Assembly: GCF_008831285.2 (NCBI RefSeq) | Contig: NC_045139.1 | Coordinates: 11,938,704 to 12,002,703 of the forward strand | Length of the DNA stretch: 64,000 nucleotides | Direction of reading: 5' to 3' | From: Nymphaea colorata | Taxonomy: Eukaryota; Streptophyta; Magnoliopsida; Nymphaeales; Nymphaeaceae | Part shown: piece by piece, positions 28,001-40,100 of the stretch | Layout: each line of letters opens with the position of its first letter | Numbering within the stretch: the first letter of the stretch is position 1 | The notes under the pieces: model-generated | The model's database searches: none | Told to the model about the DNA's origin: nothing | What the model saw: only the letters and a program-made list of their open reading frames with translations | Program-made: the position numbers and the translations under genes

Positions 28001-29394
28001 AACACATGCAGCATAAACATCCCCAACTGCCACCACATGCCATAAGGGAGAGGTAACTATTGGGCAAGGCGTTGGGTTTCCGAATGAAATGGGCCACAAG
28101 GAATACGAAATAATAATTTGACCTTGAAACGCCTCCATATCATAAAAAAAACATTTACTTGAAATAACATCTAGGGCAGCTACGGCCTTCTGAATTGACA
28201 TGGAAAGACCCGACCTCTACCTCAAGTTCTGATATGTGATGAGTTGGTGTGCTCTCGACTGCTTGATGTTGAACCTGTAGACCTGCCATAACTTGATGCA
28301 GCTACACCTAAGGCTTAAGGATATGGAGTCTTCATCCTGCCTCTCATAAGACTTGGGCAGTTTCTTCTAATATGTCCCAGCTAGCTGCATTCATAACACA
28401 TTTGAATCCTTTTTGACATTTACCAAGGTGTCTGCGTCTAAAATTTTCTCATAATGTTATACATTCAAACGTTCTCATAGTTGATCCCTCACCTGAAGCA
28501 GCATATCTAGGACCTCTAGCCGCACTATAGGGAGGTCTCCACAATGTGGTCACTAAATTATTATTGCCTCTAAAAGTCGTTTCCAAATGACGTTGCTACA
28601 ACCCTTGACCGCTGAGATTTACCTATTCCACTTTCACATAGTCCAATATTAATGCCTCCTTTTCTTGGTTTAAAGTTTCCTATCTCTCAGGGAGTCCCAT
28701 CTTTGTTCATCGTGTTGCCTCTATGAGTTGAGGAAACTCATAGATATCCTGCTGTTAGCAATCTTTTCTTGATTTCTCAATTCAGACCCTATTCAAATCT
28801 TCGACATTTCTCTACCTCAACCAACTTGATATCGGAAAAAAAAAACTAAACAAACCTATAAACTTTTGCTCATATTCATCTACAATATGTGGTCCAAAAT
28901 TCTTTTGTTTTACTTTCTATATACATGAGAGGATAACACTTTGTTCCGAATTCCCTTAAAAAGTCATCCCAAAGTAAGAGCACCACCGTCTACGAAACTC
29001 CCGTGGACAGTCGTTCACCATGCATTAGCTGGACCACACAGTAAAGGCACCAAACAATGCAGTTTCTCCTCATTATTGCTACCCAGTTACTTATAGATTT
29101 TATCCATCTCATTCAACCAGTTTTCTATTACAAGGGGGTCGTAGTGCCTAAGAAAATCAGAGCACCCAGTTATCGAGCCTACTTAAGATACTGCTAGACT
29201 ATACCTCCTGCATTTACTAGAGGTGCCCTTTGAGGATCTTGAGGCATCTCCACATAACTATTCTGTGTTGCCTCAACCCCTCACCCACATACGTGACCAT
29301 GAGGCGGCATATCCTATGAAATCAGCCATCATAATGAGTTCCACACCAAACGACATATTCTAAATGCATACATGCTAATTGCATTTTAAACATT
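25023..29394 (-). pseudogene. Gypsy gag-pol remnant
   Basis: Read on the minus strand from 29394 downward. A retrotransposon gag domain lies near 29130-29015 (WLNEMDKIYK, then a stop, then LGSNNEEKLH) and a ruined zinc knuckle near 28420-28360. Protease-linker sequence is at about 28200-27690. The reverse transcriptase follows at about 27690-27123, with FSKIDLRFG and a catalytic FIDD box at the low end. RNase H is at 26894-26376 ([18 protein letters not shown]). Integrase fragments lie at about 26340-25585. A C-terminal chromodomain-like tail ending YPYLF is at 25442-25023. At least seven open pieces are separated by stops and frame changes. No intact protein remains. The tail suggests a chromovirus lineage. 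Confidence 0.85.
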
Positions 29395-29409
29395 GCTCTG
29401 GCACCAAAT

Positions 29410-29785
29410 TGTCACTCTCTAACTTTAGGAATGAGGAGAAACCTGTAATCCACTACAGGTTCAACAATCTAACAGAAATCACAACAGAAATTTAAATTTT
29501 TGATGGTAACATAAAATAAATAACTACCAATTCACAGTATCTTACCTTTACTGACAAAATGAATTATTCTCTCTAGATAAAATTACACGTTCCTTTGTAT
29601 GTAATATGAGGGTGGATCAAAATGTGCCAAAAAGTTATCTATCTACTACTAGACTGTGGAACTCTGATAACTGATCTACACGTGTGCTTCTTGCCCAACC
29701 TTGGGTTCTATCTTGTTCAACTGAAAAAGGGAACCAGATGAGCTGAGTGTCCTATAAACCTAGTGAGCAGTCCTCAAAATGTAAC
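29410..29785 (-). repeat. Gypsy 5' LTR fragment (right copy)
   Basis: Starts TGTCACTCTC on the plus strand, four bases above the primer site, and aligns with 23242-23620 at roughly 75-80% by eye. Shared words include CTTACCTTTACTGACAAAAT and CTTGCCCAACCTTG. Beyond 29785 the two sides no longer match, so this LTR lost most of its U3 side or was cut by a rearrangement. Confidence 0.75.
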
Positions 29786-31800
29786 ATGTCTGAACCATTA
29801 CATGATTTCTTAGTTGTTGAACCTTGCTCACTTACATAAAAACCTAGATCTTCATATTGGAATTCGCCTTCCTATACCAAAAAGTCCAGATTATGCTGAA
29901 ACTTAATCTCACCAGCTCAAGTCAGGCTCTCTTGATTACTATATGCCGCTCGATTTAACATATTGAGCTTATGGTGATGTTGGTGGAAGGGGGGGGGTTG
30001 GAGCAATGGTTGGGGCAGGGGCCGTAGGCAGTTGGTTCATGTTCTGAATCCCTATGGTATCAACCTTTTGTGTTGCAAAAAGGGGACTATTGACGTGCAA
30101 ACCAAAGCATGTTAGGGATGGCACCCAAGACACCAAAAATAGGTCATGTATCCTAAGGGGATAAGGGGGTTGGGCAGAAACTTCAGCCTTCTTTTGGACA
30201 GGAGGAAACCCGCTGACCCAGAAGAGGGCATTTGATTGCTTTTGGTTTAAAATCCTCAAAATTTCAGATCTATGGATTTAAGAGCACAACCCTCTATCTT
30301 CTTATTTTAAGTCGAACATTTTATGAATAAAAACGTAAAGCAAGGATTTCAAGTTGGACCTGAGATCCTTAACTTGATGAACCATAGATCTTTTTCCATA
30401 TAAGCTCCACATCAAATCCATGGAACTCATCTGAAGTAATCAAACACAACCTAAGACCATGTTTCAATAGCCAGTATTCCATAGTAGCAATACTAGCGTT
30501 GGAACTAAAATTCAGATTCATAATACAATACTACAACATTAAAATACTGGTTTTTTTGGGTGGATGTGGTATTTTTTGTACTAGCATTGAAGTTCACCTA
30601 AACAATGCCCGACATTTTCTTCTGCCGGTTGCATTTCATATGGTGTCTGCTTTCCTTGTACACTCAAATGCTGAAAAGTTGATGGGTAGAATTTTAGCTC
30701 CATACACATTCCAACAAGTCATTAAAATGCCTAGAACAAAAAAATTCAAGTCATCACACACGATCTAGTATTTGAAACCTCAAACTTCTGTTCCACCGAA
30801 CCATAGCTTGAAGTTAAATGTCTCGCATTTTAATGCCAAATTAATACCAGGCATTCAAACATGGCCTAAATGATTCAATCTTCTGCTCTTACAAATAGAA
30901 AAATGTCAATTCGAAAAATTGAAAAGAATAGGTGTGGTAGGCAAGCCATGACTATTTCATTTTCGTGGGCATCACTCTCTCAAATAATGCAATTGAGTAG
31001 GCATGTAAATGCATGGTATCTTATTACCAATTCGATTTGTAACGTTTAATTGGATTTGGTAAAGATATGTAGATCTGGTTACTAATTAGATTTTGATTTG
31101 ATATTTCAATCGTATAAGTGAATCTGAACCCAAGTACAATATTTGATTCAGACTCAACCAATATGAGTGTCAAATTTTATGCTAGCAGGATGAATAGATG
31201 TTTTTCAAACAAGTAAGGGGTTGTTTGTAATTGTTATGGTCACATGAACCTGTTTCAAAATATGGAGCGTATAGGCAGAACATTATAATATGTATATGTA
31301 GAACATTGTAATAAGTGTTGCATGAATCTGTTTTATTTTTTTAAGAGTAAATTTATGAGACAGCAACAATGTGTTATTGTCGCTAAATAACCTCTAAATA
31401 CACTGAGTAAAATGAATAAACTTTTTTAAAAAAAACTAACAAGTGACAAAGTTGACTGAGGAGAAACTCAAGCCAATAAGAACTTGCAACCCATGGAAAA
31501 ACTTTTGCTCGGGGAGATTGAGTTGCGTGCACAGTCAATGCAGCAACCAAATATCCGCCCTTGTTTAAAAAAAAAAAAAAAAAAGATGACAGACACATTT
31601 TATAATTTTTTTATGATAAACTGTACTTTGTAGTCTTTTTATTTTTTATATTTTTTTTATCCTTTTCAAATCCTCTTTTTGTTTCAGTGTATCAAAAGTA
31701 TGATCGTCAACGTCAGTACGCACTCCTCGCAGAGCAAACGACGTCTCTCAGCCATAGAACCGAACCGAGTCACCATCTGCTCGGTTCGTATCTGTATCGG
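29786..31800. other. Intergenic, no supported gene
   Basis: A/T-rich DNA. From 30998 the words TAGGCATGTAAATGCATGG resemble the terminus of the hAT MITE family seen at 42669, followed by GGATTTGG-type sequence to about 31160, but no right end was found. The last few hundred bases lead into the PPR gene. Confidence 0.45.
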
Positions 31801-31951
31801 GAGAGTCTGAAGAAGGTAGCGCCCGACTCTCTGTCAAACTAAACCTGAAATCCTCTTTCACGCCATCCCCACTCTGCGGTTCCGCCTCTCTGGCTACCCA
31901 AATCGTCTCTCTCTCTGGATCACTATTTGCACTTTCGTGTTCTTCAGATTC

Positions 31952-32069
31952 ATGTTACTTCCTGACCTTGATGGAGATGGTTATTTCTTTGCTTGAATCG
32001 GAAGTTCTCGCCCATGTACGCTCATTGAGGAAGAGGAGGATGAGAGATGAATCTCCGTATTCTCTCTAA
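31952..32069 (+). promoter_or_regulatory. Upstream ORFs in the PPR leader
   Basis: If the leader is unspliced, two AUGs precede the PPR start. One at 31952 opens 14 codons and stops at 31996. One at 31971 opens 32 codons and stops at 32069, overlapping the main start at 32047 in another frame. Overlapping upstream ORFs usually lower translation. Whether the transcript includes them is not known. Confidence 0.45.
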
Positions 32070-34494
32070 GACCACCATCCGGAAATCTTTCCATGAATCG
32101 GTATCAAGGGCCTTTTCATCATCATCACAACTAACATTTGCACAGTTACCGTCGTTATTTCTCGCCCCATTACCGAGGCCGCCATCACCTTCGGCTTCAG
32201 TGGTCCTAAACGGTGAGTGTCAATCGGTTTCCGAGAAGATCGTCGGCATTCTGAAAGATGATACGCCCATCGATGCCGCGTTCCATAAGTGGGCGGACGT
32301 CCTCTCCCAGGAAATGGTGTCATGGATCCTCGCGGAGCTCGATAACGTGAAGCGGGAGTTCCGTTTCTTCGCGTGGGCGATGAGGGAGAAGCGTTTGAGG
32401 AGCTGGGCGTCCCATGGGTTCATGATTCGGTCGCTGGTAAAGAATCGCGGGTTCGATTCGGCATGGGAATCGCTCGAGGAGATGAGGAAGGGGCATCATC
32501 TGATTGTACCGCAGGTGTTCGCGGTGCTGATCTCGGCCTATGCAGAGTCAGGCATGGTGGAGAAGGCGGTTGAAGCGTTCGGGAAGATGGGAGAGTTCGG
32601 TTCTCGGCCGAACACTTTCACCTACAACACAATTCTCTGGACTCTCATCGAAGAAAGGGTGTTTGAGCTCGCCCTCGCAGTTTACAATCAGATGGTAAAG
32701 AGGGATTGCCGCCCGAACCGATCGACCTTCAATATTCTGATCGATGGTCTCTGCAAGGCCGGGAGGATGAGTGACGCCCTCTTACTGTTCGACGAAATGA
32801 CGGAAAAAAATATTCGTCCGGACACCATGACCTATACGATCGTTCTTTCTGGACTCTGTAGAGCTAGAAGAATTGATGATGCGCAGTTGTTGTTGATGAA
32901 CATGGAAGAGAGCGGGTGTAGTCCGGATGCCATTTCTTACAATTCGTTGTTAGATGGATTCTGTAAGGCCGGTATGATTGACAGAACATCGGAATTACTT
33001 CAATCGTTTCGGAAAAATGGCTTCAGTTTAGGATTGAATGGTCATAGTTGTTTGATTGATGGATTGTTTAGAGCTGGTCTGTTTGATAACGCTTGCAAAT
33101 TATTTAGGAACATGGTAACGGAGGAAATAGCTCCTGACTGTGTTCTCTACACCATTATGATCAAAGGGTTATGCAGTTCGGGCAGACTAGACGATGCTTT
33201 TGGAATCCTGAAAGAGATGACAGAAAAGGGACTCGTTCCTGACACATATTGCTATAACACGTTGATTAAAGGTCTTTGCGATTGTGGTTTTCTGGATCGA
33301 GCTCGGTCGCTCCAGCTTGAGATTTCGAAAACCGATTGCTTCCCCGATTCTGCGACGTATACAATTCTCATCTGCGGATTGTGCAAGGAAGGTTTAATTT
33401 CTGACGCCGAGAAGATATTCAACGAGATGGGGAAGCTCGGATGTCTTCCCACAGTAGTGACATTCAACTCCCTCATAAATGGGTTATGTAACGCTGGGCA
33501 TCTACGGCAAGCGCACATTTTGTTCTATAGGATGGAAATGGGGAGCAATCCTTCCCTCTTTCTTCGTCTATCACAAGGTGCTGATCGTGTTCACAACAAG
33601 GATGAACTTCGGGAGATGGTTGAGAAACTCTGTGATTCTGGGCAAATTCTCAAGGCTTACAAGCTCTTGAAGGGGCTTGCTGCGAGTGGAGTTCTTCCAG
33701 ATATAGTAACCTACAATATATTGATCAATGGCCTCTGCAAACATAAGAACATTGATGGAGCGTTCAAGCTCTTCAATGAGCTGCAGATAAAGGGCTACCA
33801 ACCTGATTCAATCACCTATAATACCCTCATTGATGGTCTTCAACGGGTCAATAGAGACGATGATGCCTTCAGCGTGTTCGAGCAGATGGTTAAATATGGC
33901 TGTACTCCAGGCCTGGAGGTTTACAATGCAGTCATGGGTTGCCTGTGCAGAAAGGGGAAAGTTGCTCAAGCATGCACTCTTTGGTTGAGGTACGTATCAT
34001 CTCAGGCCAATCATTCTGACAAAGAAGCAAGAACAATAGAAGTAGTGCAGGGATATGTGGACCAAGGGGACGTAGTTGGTGCAGTTAAAGAGCTGGTAGA
34101 TTTGGACGTCAGACGCAACATGTCTGATTCGTCACCATATGTAATTTGGCTTGTTGGCTTGTGCAAGGCTGCAAGAGTAGATGAAGCACTGGAGATTTTT
34201 TATATTCTTCAAGAATGCAACCTTGACATCAGTCTCAGCACTTGTGTAGTGCTTATAAATTGCCTCTTGCAGGAAGGGAGGTTACTTTTAGCTATAGAAG
34301 TATTTTTGTACGCATTAGGGAAGGGTTTTATATTAACCCCGCCAATATGCAATAGATTGCTACGGCATCTTTGCTTAAGTGACAGAGAGAAGGAGGCTCT
34401 GGAAATTGTGCAGAGAATGAGTGATGCGGGATATGATTTAGAGATTTACCTTCATCGTTCTACGAAATCTCTTCTGTATGATTGGAACAGATGA
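32047..34494 (+). CDS. P-class pentatricopeptide repeat protein, At1g79540-like
   Basis: An intronless frame of 815 residues. The N terminus is rich in Arg and Ser with few acids (MNLRILSKTTIRKSFHES, then AFSSSS), as expected for mitochondrial import. From about residue 120 it is almost entirely 35-residue PPR repeats, each of the pattern PD..TYN.LI.GLCK.G..D.A..L...M. There is no E, E+ or DYW tail, so it is P-class, a group that binds organelle RNA for stability, splicing or translation. An interruption containing LFLRLSQGADRV (around residue 500) and the C-terminal stretch LLLAIEVFLYALGKGF are, from memory, characteristic of the At1g79540 orthologue group. Its RNA target is unknown to me. 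No frameshift is present. Confidence 0.93.
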   Translation: MNLRILSKTTIRKSFHESVSRAFSSSSQLTFAQLPSLFLAPLPRPPSPSASVVLNGECQSVSEKIVGILKDDTPIDAAFHKWADVLSQEMVSWILAELDNVKREFRFFAWAMREKRLRSWASHGFMIRSLVKNRGFDSAWESLEEMRKGHHLIVPQVFAVLISAYAESGMVEKAVEAFGKMGEFGSRPNTFTYNTILWTLIEERVFELALAVYNQMVKRDCRPNRSTFNILIDGLCKAGRMSDALLLFDEMTEKNIRPDTMTYTIVLSGLCRARRIDDAQLLLMNMEESGCSPDAISYNSLLDGFCKAGMIDRTSELLQSFRKNGFSLGLNGHSCLIDGLFRAGLFDNACKLFRNMVTEEIAPDCVLYTIMIKGLCSSGRLDDAFGILKEMTEKGLVPDTYCYNTLIKGLCDCGFLDRARSLQLEISKTDCFPDSATYTILICGLCKEGLISDAEKIFNEMGKLGCLPTVVTFNSLINGLCNAGHLRQAHILFYRMEMGSNPSLFLRLSQGADRVHNKDELREMVEKLCDSGQILKAYKLLKGLAASGVLPDIVTYNILINGLCKHKNIDGAFKLFNELQIKGYQPDSITYNTLIDGLQRVNRDDDAFSVFEQMVKYGCTPGLEVYNAVMGCLCRKGKVAQACTLWLRYVSSQANHSDKEARTIEVVQGYVDQGDVVGAVKELVDLDVRRNMSDSSPYVIWLVGLCKAARVDEALEIFYILQECNLDISLSTCVVLINCLLQEGRLLLAIEVFLYALGKGFILTPPICNRLLRHLCLSDREKEALEIVQRMSDAGYDLEIYLHRSTKSLLYDWNR

Positions 34495-35950
34495 TAAAGC
34501 CATGGTGGATTTTGCCCTACCCATGTTCCCAGTTGTTTGGCAATCACTGTTTCCTGTATCTAAATTAAAACTCCGATTTTTACCGTGCTAGCTGCTACAA
34601 TAGAAGTTGTAGTTTCAGATTTTGCATGTTCGGCTCCTGGCGAAATACTCCTGTGCTTCGATCGTTATTTTATGAAAATTGTATATACTTTTAGAGTATT
34701 GCTTGGTTACAGTCAACATGCTCTCTCTCTCCCTCGCTCGTCTCTCTCTCTCTCTCTCCCTCGCTCGTCTCTCTCTCTCTCTCTTTTAAAAGGAAAAGGT
34801 TTCAGTAGACCATTTTCGTTTAGATTGATAGGACATTCTCTTGAGGGAAATGTGGCAGATATACTCATTAGATATTAAATCTTATTTCTTACGGGAACAT
34901 TCATATCTCCCCACGGAGAAGCGATTTCTCTTGAGAAGGCTCCTTTGCTGTGAAATAGCCTCCCTCTTACACCCGGGTCTACACTTATCCATGATTGGCC
35001 GCATTATGGCAGCCCTTTGTCGTTCCTGATTCTTCTATTGAAAGCCATAGACCACATCTTACTGTGAACCGAGTGCTCATCATTTTTGGCTAGTGTAAAT
35101 ACACCTGCCATTAGTTAAAAGATCTTCACAAGTTTATACTAAAAATTAATACGTCATAATCAGTACCCCGACAAAGCGACAAAGCTCCTTTTATTTGGTA
35201 GAAGTGGCTTGTACATGACACTGGAAAATGACTAATGCCCTTGAGACATTCAAGTCCATCTATCAATGTCCTTCTTATATGCTATGTATCAAATGGAAAA
35301 GCCAAAAGAAAAAGGTCACTACGATAGTGTTTTTACGCAAGTAAACTCTTTAGTCGGTGTAAACGTGATTTCCTCTAGTTACTGGGGAAAAAGGAAAAAG
35401 CTCAACGGTTCTCAAAACATTCAGATGCCACCATTGACCAGTAAAAGCTAAAGATACGCATTAACAAATTACGATCTCTCCCTATCAACGCTTGTATTAT
35501 ATATTAGCAAACATGCTAATAAGATGGGTTCGAACAAATAATAACAATCATTTACCTTGAGAAAACCTTAGCAATCCTGATTCTCCTTCTCCCGTAATTT
35601 GAGGAAAAGGCAACTGTTCAAACCATTAACTTTTCTACTACTTCAGTTATTTCCTCATTCCTGTTATTGTAGTTCAGGTCGCCTGACGGGTCACTCTGCC
35701 TTGACATAAAATAGTTTTACTAACAGGAAGCGCACATTCATGTTCAGCTTTAACGTGTGCATTCTAGCGGTGTTTCACGTTAAGAGGTCACTCACCATCA
35801 GTTGCTCTGCTCCCTTTTTTATGAAGACATCAACAATATTTTCATTGAGGAAGAAAGTCTATACAACTACTTAGAAGAGCATCAGAAGAGAAATTTATGT
35901 CCTTAATACACAGACAACAAGCAGAGAACGTCATTAAAATGATAAACAAG
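34495..35950. other. Convergent spacer between PPR and SnRK1 gamma genes
   Basis: 3' flanks of two converging genes. It contains a CT-rich block at about 34721-34786 in which a CTCTCTCCCTCGCTCGT unit occurs twice. Nothing else was recognised. Confidence 0.5.
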
Positions 35951-37054
35951 TCAGACTCTGCTGTTCTGGGGTAGAGGTACTACCCCATCAAAGAAGTCCC
36001 CAAAGTAGCCGGGTGGCTCCACAACAAGCTTGGAGATGATGTCTCTTAAAGTTATGACTCCCTCCAGGTGACCTCCTTCGTCTTCAACGTATATTCTCTG
36101 TATCTTTTCACCATCGAGCTTCAAAATAACATCTTGTAATGTGTCACTGCTCCTGCAAGCAATTGTTCCCAGCAGCATAGGGGAAGATTCATGGTGCTCC
36201 AACAGGTGGCTTCTAATGGCTGTCAGAAAGTTCTTGGCAGTGATTGATCTGCATATACACGAGTTAGTTATGTACATCCACCTAAAGTTCCAGCTTATTA
36301 TTAATTCTGCAACTATTCATGGAACACCAATTTGGTCTTCTTGATGAATAGGCACCACCATTTATTGCCTCACTTAGACCAGCATTCTTGCATGTGACCT
36401 TTATGTACTACAAACTGCTACGCAATCCACTGCTTTCAGCAGCCTTTTCTCGTTCTTTTCTTTTCAGAGCAAACATCAAAAGATTTCATACACAAGTACT
36501 TTCCTGGTTGTTTTGGTTATTTCAGTCTATGCATCGCAAGCCCTTACTGATGCGATCATATCAGAAATGGTTTGAAATCACTATCATTGGACAACAGCAA
36601 AATTATATTTACTGAACCAGCAGTTGACGATCGGGTTCTAGCGCAAATAAGAAATTTCAGTTAATAATAATTTGATTGACACCGAGAACTAACTTTAGCT
36701 TCAGGTCAATTAGATGAATGACGGTATTCCGCAAAAGCTAAAAAGTTCAGGCACTAGTAAAACTTGTGCATTAGCCGTACAAAAGGATTAAGTTTTCTAC
36801 AGGTGGACACCATGAAATTTAAACAAACAAGTAACTTTTCATTTAATATGTATTTTCAGTAACTCTAAAAGTACAGATGACTCATCGTGGTTTATTTACT
36901 AAATATGATGGCCGTATTGCATAGCAGGTTAAAATAACTATCCAGATTTTGACTAGTAGATACGATTGAGATGCACATTAAGTTATTAGCCAAGTCAAAA
37001 CCATCTTTAGAAACAATTTACAACACCCTGCGCGAAGAGATAAATAATATATAT

Positions 37055-37109
<55 letters not shown>

Positions 37110-40100
37110 GGAACGTTTATATCTCAAACCCCTTACATGAAAGACCAATGGTACACCATTTAGAATGCATGTAAAAAAATATTCCAAAAATAATCTCAAC
37201 AGTAAGTGATAAATCAGTACAAAATATGTTTCTATTCAAGTCGATTGTATGAACAATCTTGATTTCTTTCTAATATCTAATAGTACACTAAACATATAGT
37301 GTTATAAGAGCCGTTAACTTTTATGTTTCAAATCACATCTAAACCTAAAAAAATTATTGACTTCATGTATGTTTCAGTCATAGCCATGAATATCCTCCTA
37401 ATGTTAGAAGAGTTCAGGTATTTTTCAGCAAAGTTATTTTTCTCTAGGGAATCTTGGGAAAATCTCAGAAAATTAGAAAAGATCCTAATAATTAGGTAAA
37501 CTAAAAATAAGCAATAAAAAAATAACTACATAAAATGATAAAAATAATATTTTAATGATGACCGATGCTTTAATTTAAACTTAAAATTGAAGACATGATG
37601 ATATTATCCTTAAAAAAAAGAAGAATGAAAAAAAAAGGGAAAATGGGAAAAAAAGATTAAATGCAAATTTTTCCAAAAAAATTATTTTCTTTTTTTCATG
37701 TTATTATTGCATGTTTTTGGACAAAAACATAATATCTGTGGCTATGGTTTCAATATGTAGAATGCATGTTGAACCATCACTTAGAAGGGTTTACTAAATC
37801 ACTCTTAAAAAACTGACCAAGTGGTCTGATATATCTACCTGAAATCCTTGTACATCTCGGGTGCAGTCAGAAGATATTGCACATCCCTTATGCTAATATT
37901 TCCAAGTGGTTTCAATCCGGTACTGTCGACAACTGGAAGCCCACCAATCCCCTTTTCTCTCATCAGATTAAAGGCCAGAAGGACAGGTTCATCCTCATAA
38001 ATCTGGTACAATTTGACAACAGGCATATTTCATAGGAGAAACAACACTAGATTTCAATAAAGTTGATGCAGAAGGAAGGTCCATAAATTAATAACTGCAT
38101 AAAGTATAAGGTGAAGCACCTTGACTAAGTCATTAGGTTTCATAACTGGAAGGCCAAGTTCACATAGTTTCTTTGTGCCCCAATTCTGAAACCAAGGAAG
38201 CCGCACACATTCAGCTAATATGTGTACAACAGAAGATTGTGAGATGACATTATCAATCTTTCCTTCACCAAGATCGACTACAGGAAGGCTTTTCATCCCG
38301 TACTTAGATAATAACAGAAGCATGGTCAGAAAAGAGTCTGAGCTCTGAAGGGCAAGAAAAGGAGCCCACCGGAAAGATCCAGCTATGTCTCTAACCTGCC
38401 GAATATGTGCACAATTTAAGCCCTTAGTTACTTAGTGAGCAAAAATATCTAAAAGCTCCAAGATGGATCTGAATTTTAACAAGATAACAACCTTTGTATT
38501 CTTATAGAAATCTGATGAAGTGAGGGCTTCAAAAAAGTCTGCTCCCCTTGAAGCAACAGAGTCTGAGCGTCCTAGTTTTCCGGGTCTGGGCACACTAGAA
38601 GCAGCATTACCAACTAAACTTCCATTAACAAGCCCAGGTACAGTGGACCCATCTGCCTTTCTTTCTGCATCTTCAGACTGCAATAGAAGCATGCCAATCA
38701 TAATTTGTTTCCTTCAAAGAACTTGCTATCGGCAGTAAAGCAACAGACTACCATAACAGCTATTTGATAATGCAGGCAGAAATGACAGCTCCTAAGCAGA
38801 GGCTCCATGTCACTTTATTTAAGACTACTGAAAATTAGTTGAATGCACATAAACTTCCAGATGTCTGTATGCTCAGTGGTGGACAAAAAGATGACCACAA
38901 GGATCATCAGATTGACAAGCCTTACAAATAACCTGGATAATGTGTGTGTGCACCATATTACGGAAATGTAAATAGGTTTAGACACCAGTTTCAGCTGGTT
39001 CAACCAACATTTGCATACAAAAAAAATCCACAATGATGTGATCAAATAAATATAGAAGCGGTTTGCATTATCAGCCTTTGACCATTACATGTATGGAAAC
39101 CAGAAAATTTTATGATCAAGGCACATCATGCAACATACAGAACTCTGACACCACCCACACAGTGTCCTACATGCCAGGATGGCAGCTAGGGTCAACAGGG
39201 AATGTGGCATTATGAAAATTATTATTCAAATAGGGTATTGATGACTTAGCAATGGTAAATATGTATGAACTTTAGGAAAAGCACTACACATGATCTATGT
39301 GATGAGTTTTGCTGAAATGAGATGATACACTTAACGTCTAACTCCTATCTGTTAATTTTAAATTAAAAATTTAATAAAATAATTGTGAAAAAAAAATTGC
39401 ATATCAGAGATGACATTCTCATAAAGTAGAACAATCAGTTGCTTATATGTATTTGCTGTGGAAAACTGAAATAACTTAGCCTACTCAATGGTGGTACATA
39501 CTATGGACCTGAAACACTTCAAGAAGTTCCACACATCCGCAGCTCCACTATCAAAGAGCACAATACTTAGCCAACCAAGGTCAAGCAAGCTTGTCGAAGG
39601 TAATATCCATATCTGATTCAAAATTTCACGTATCTTATTTATAAAACAATGGACGGTGCTGATGATTAATTATGTTACTAAAGCCAGTGGAATGAACACT
39701 TGGTCAAAAGGTCACTTAATAGCCAGAAAGCTACCACGGATGCCACATGGCAAGCATCAGGTAAGCAAGGTCCTTCCCTGGCATGCCCGCCTTATGTTAC
39801 CCAAGTAAAAAACGAACTATGCCCCAGGTGGAAATACATTAGGTGCTAATTAAAATTGGATAACCGTGGACCATGATAAATCTCATTTCCACATGTTTAC
39901 CTGCATGCTTTTATACGTTTAACTCCCTAATATCTGTTTATAAATGTAAAGCATACAACTGTGATGCCCCCTTCTATTTAGAAATGCAAAGTACGTTTAA
40001 CGTAAGGGATCCAACAGAGCCTGACCAGGCAAGCTAACTTCAGACCCTTGTGTTGAAAGAGATCCATAGTTCAACTCTCGAGTTGTACGCCTTGGGGGGT

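Larger units (their letters stand above)
23240..29785 (-). mobile_element. Decayed Ty3/gypsy LTR retrotransposon
   Basis: A complete gag-to-integrase order is readable on the minus strand between related LTR sequences. The primer site TGGTGCCAGAGC (minus strand, 29406 down to 29395) follows the right LTR end. It resembles the initiator-methionine tRNA site used by many plant elements. The polypurine-like tract ends at 24976 next to the left LTR start TGTTACGCG. LTR divergence and many stop codons show an old insertion. The right LTR matches the left one only over about 375 bp. Confidence 0.85.

Noticed and set aside
37061-37111. (GT)n(GA)n tract as a regulatory or structural element
   Set aside because: Ordinary intronic microsatellite; nothing in the sequence links it to splicing or expression.
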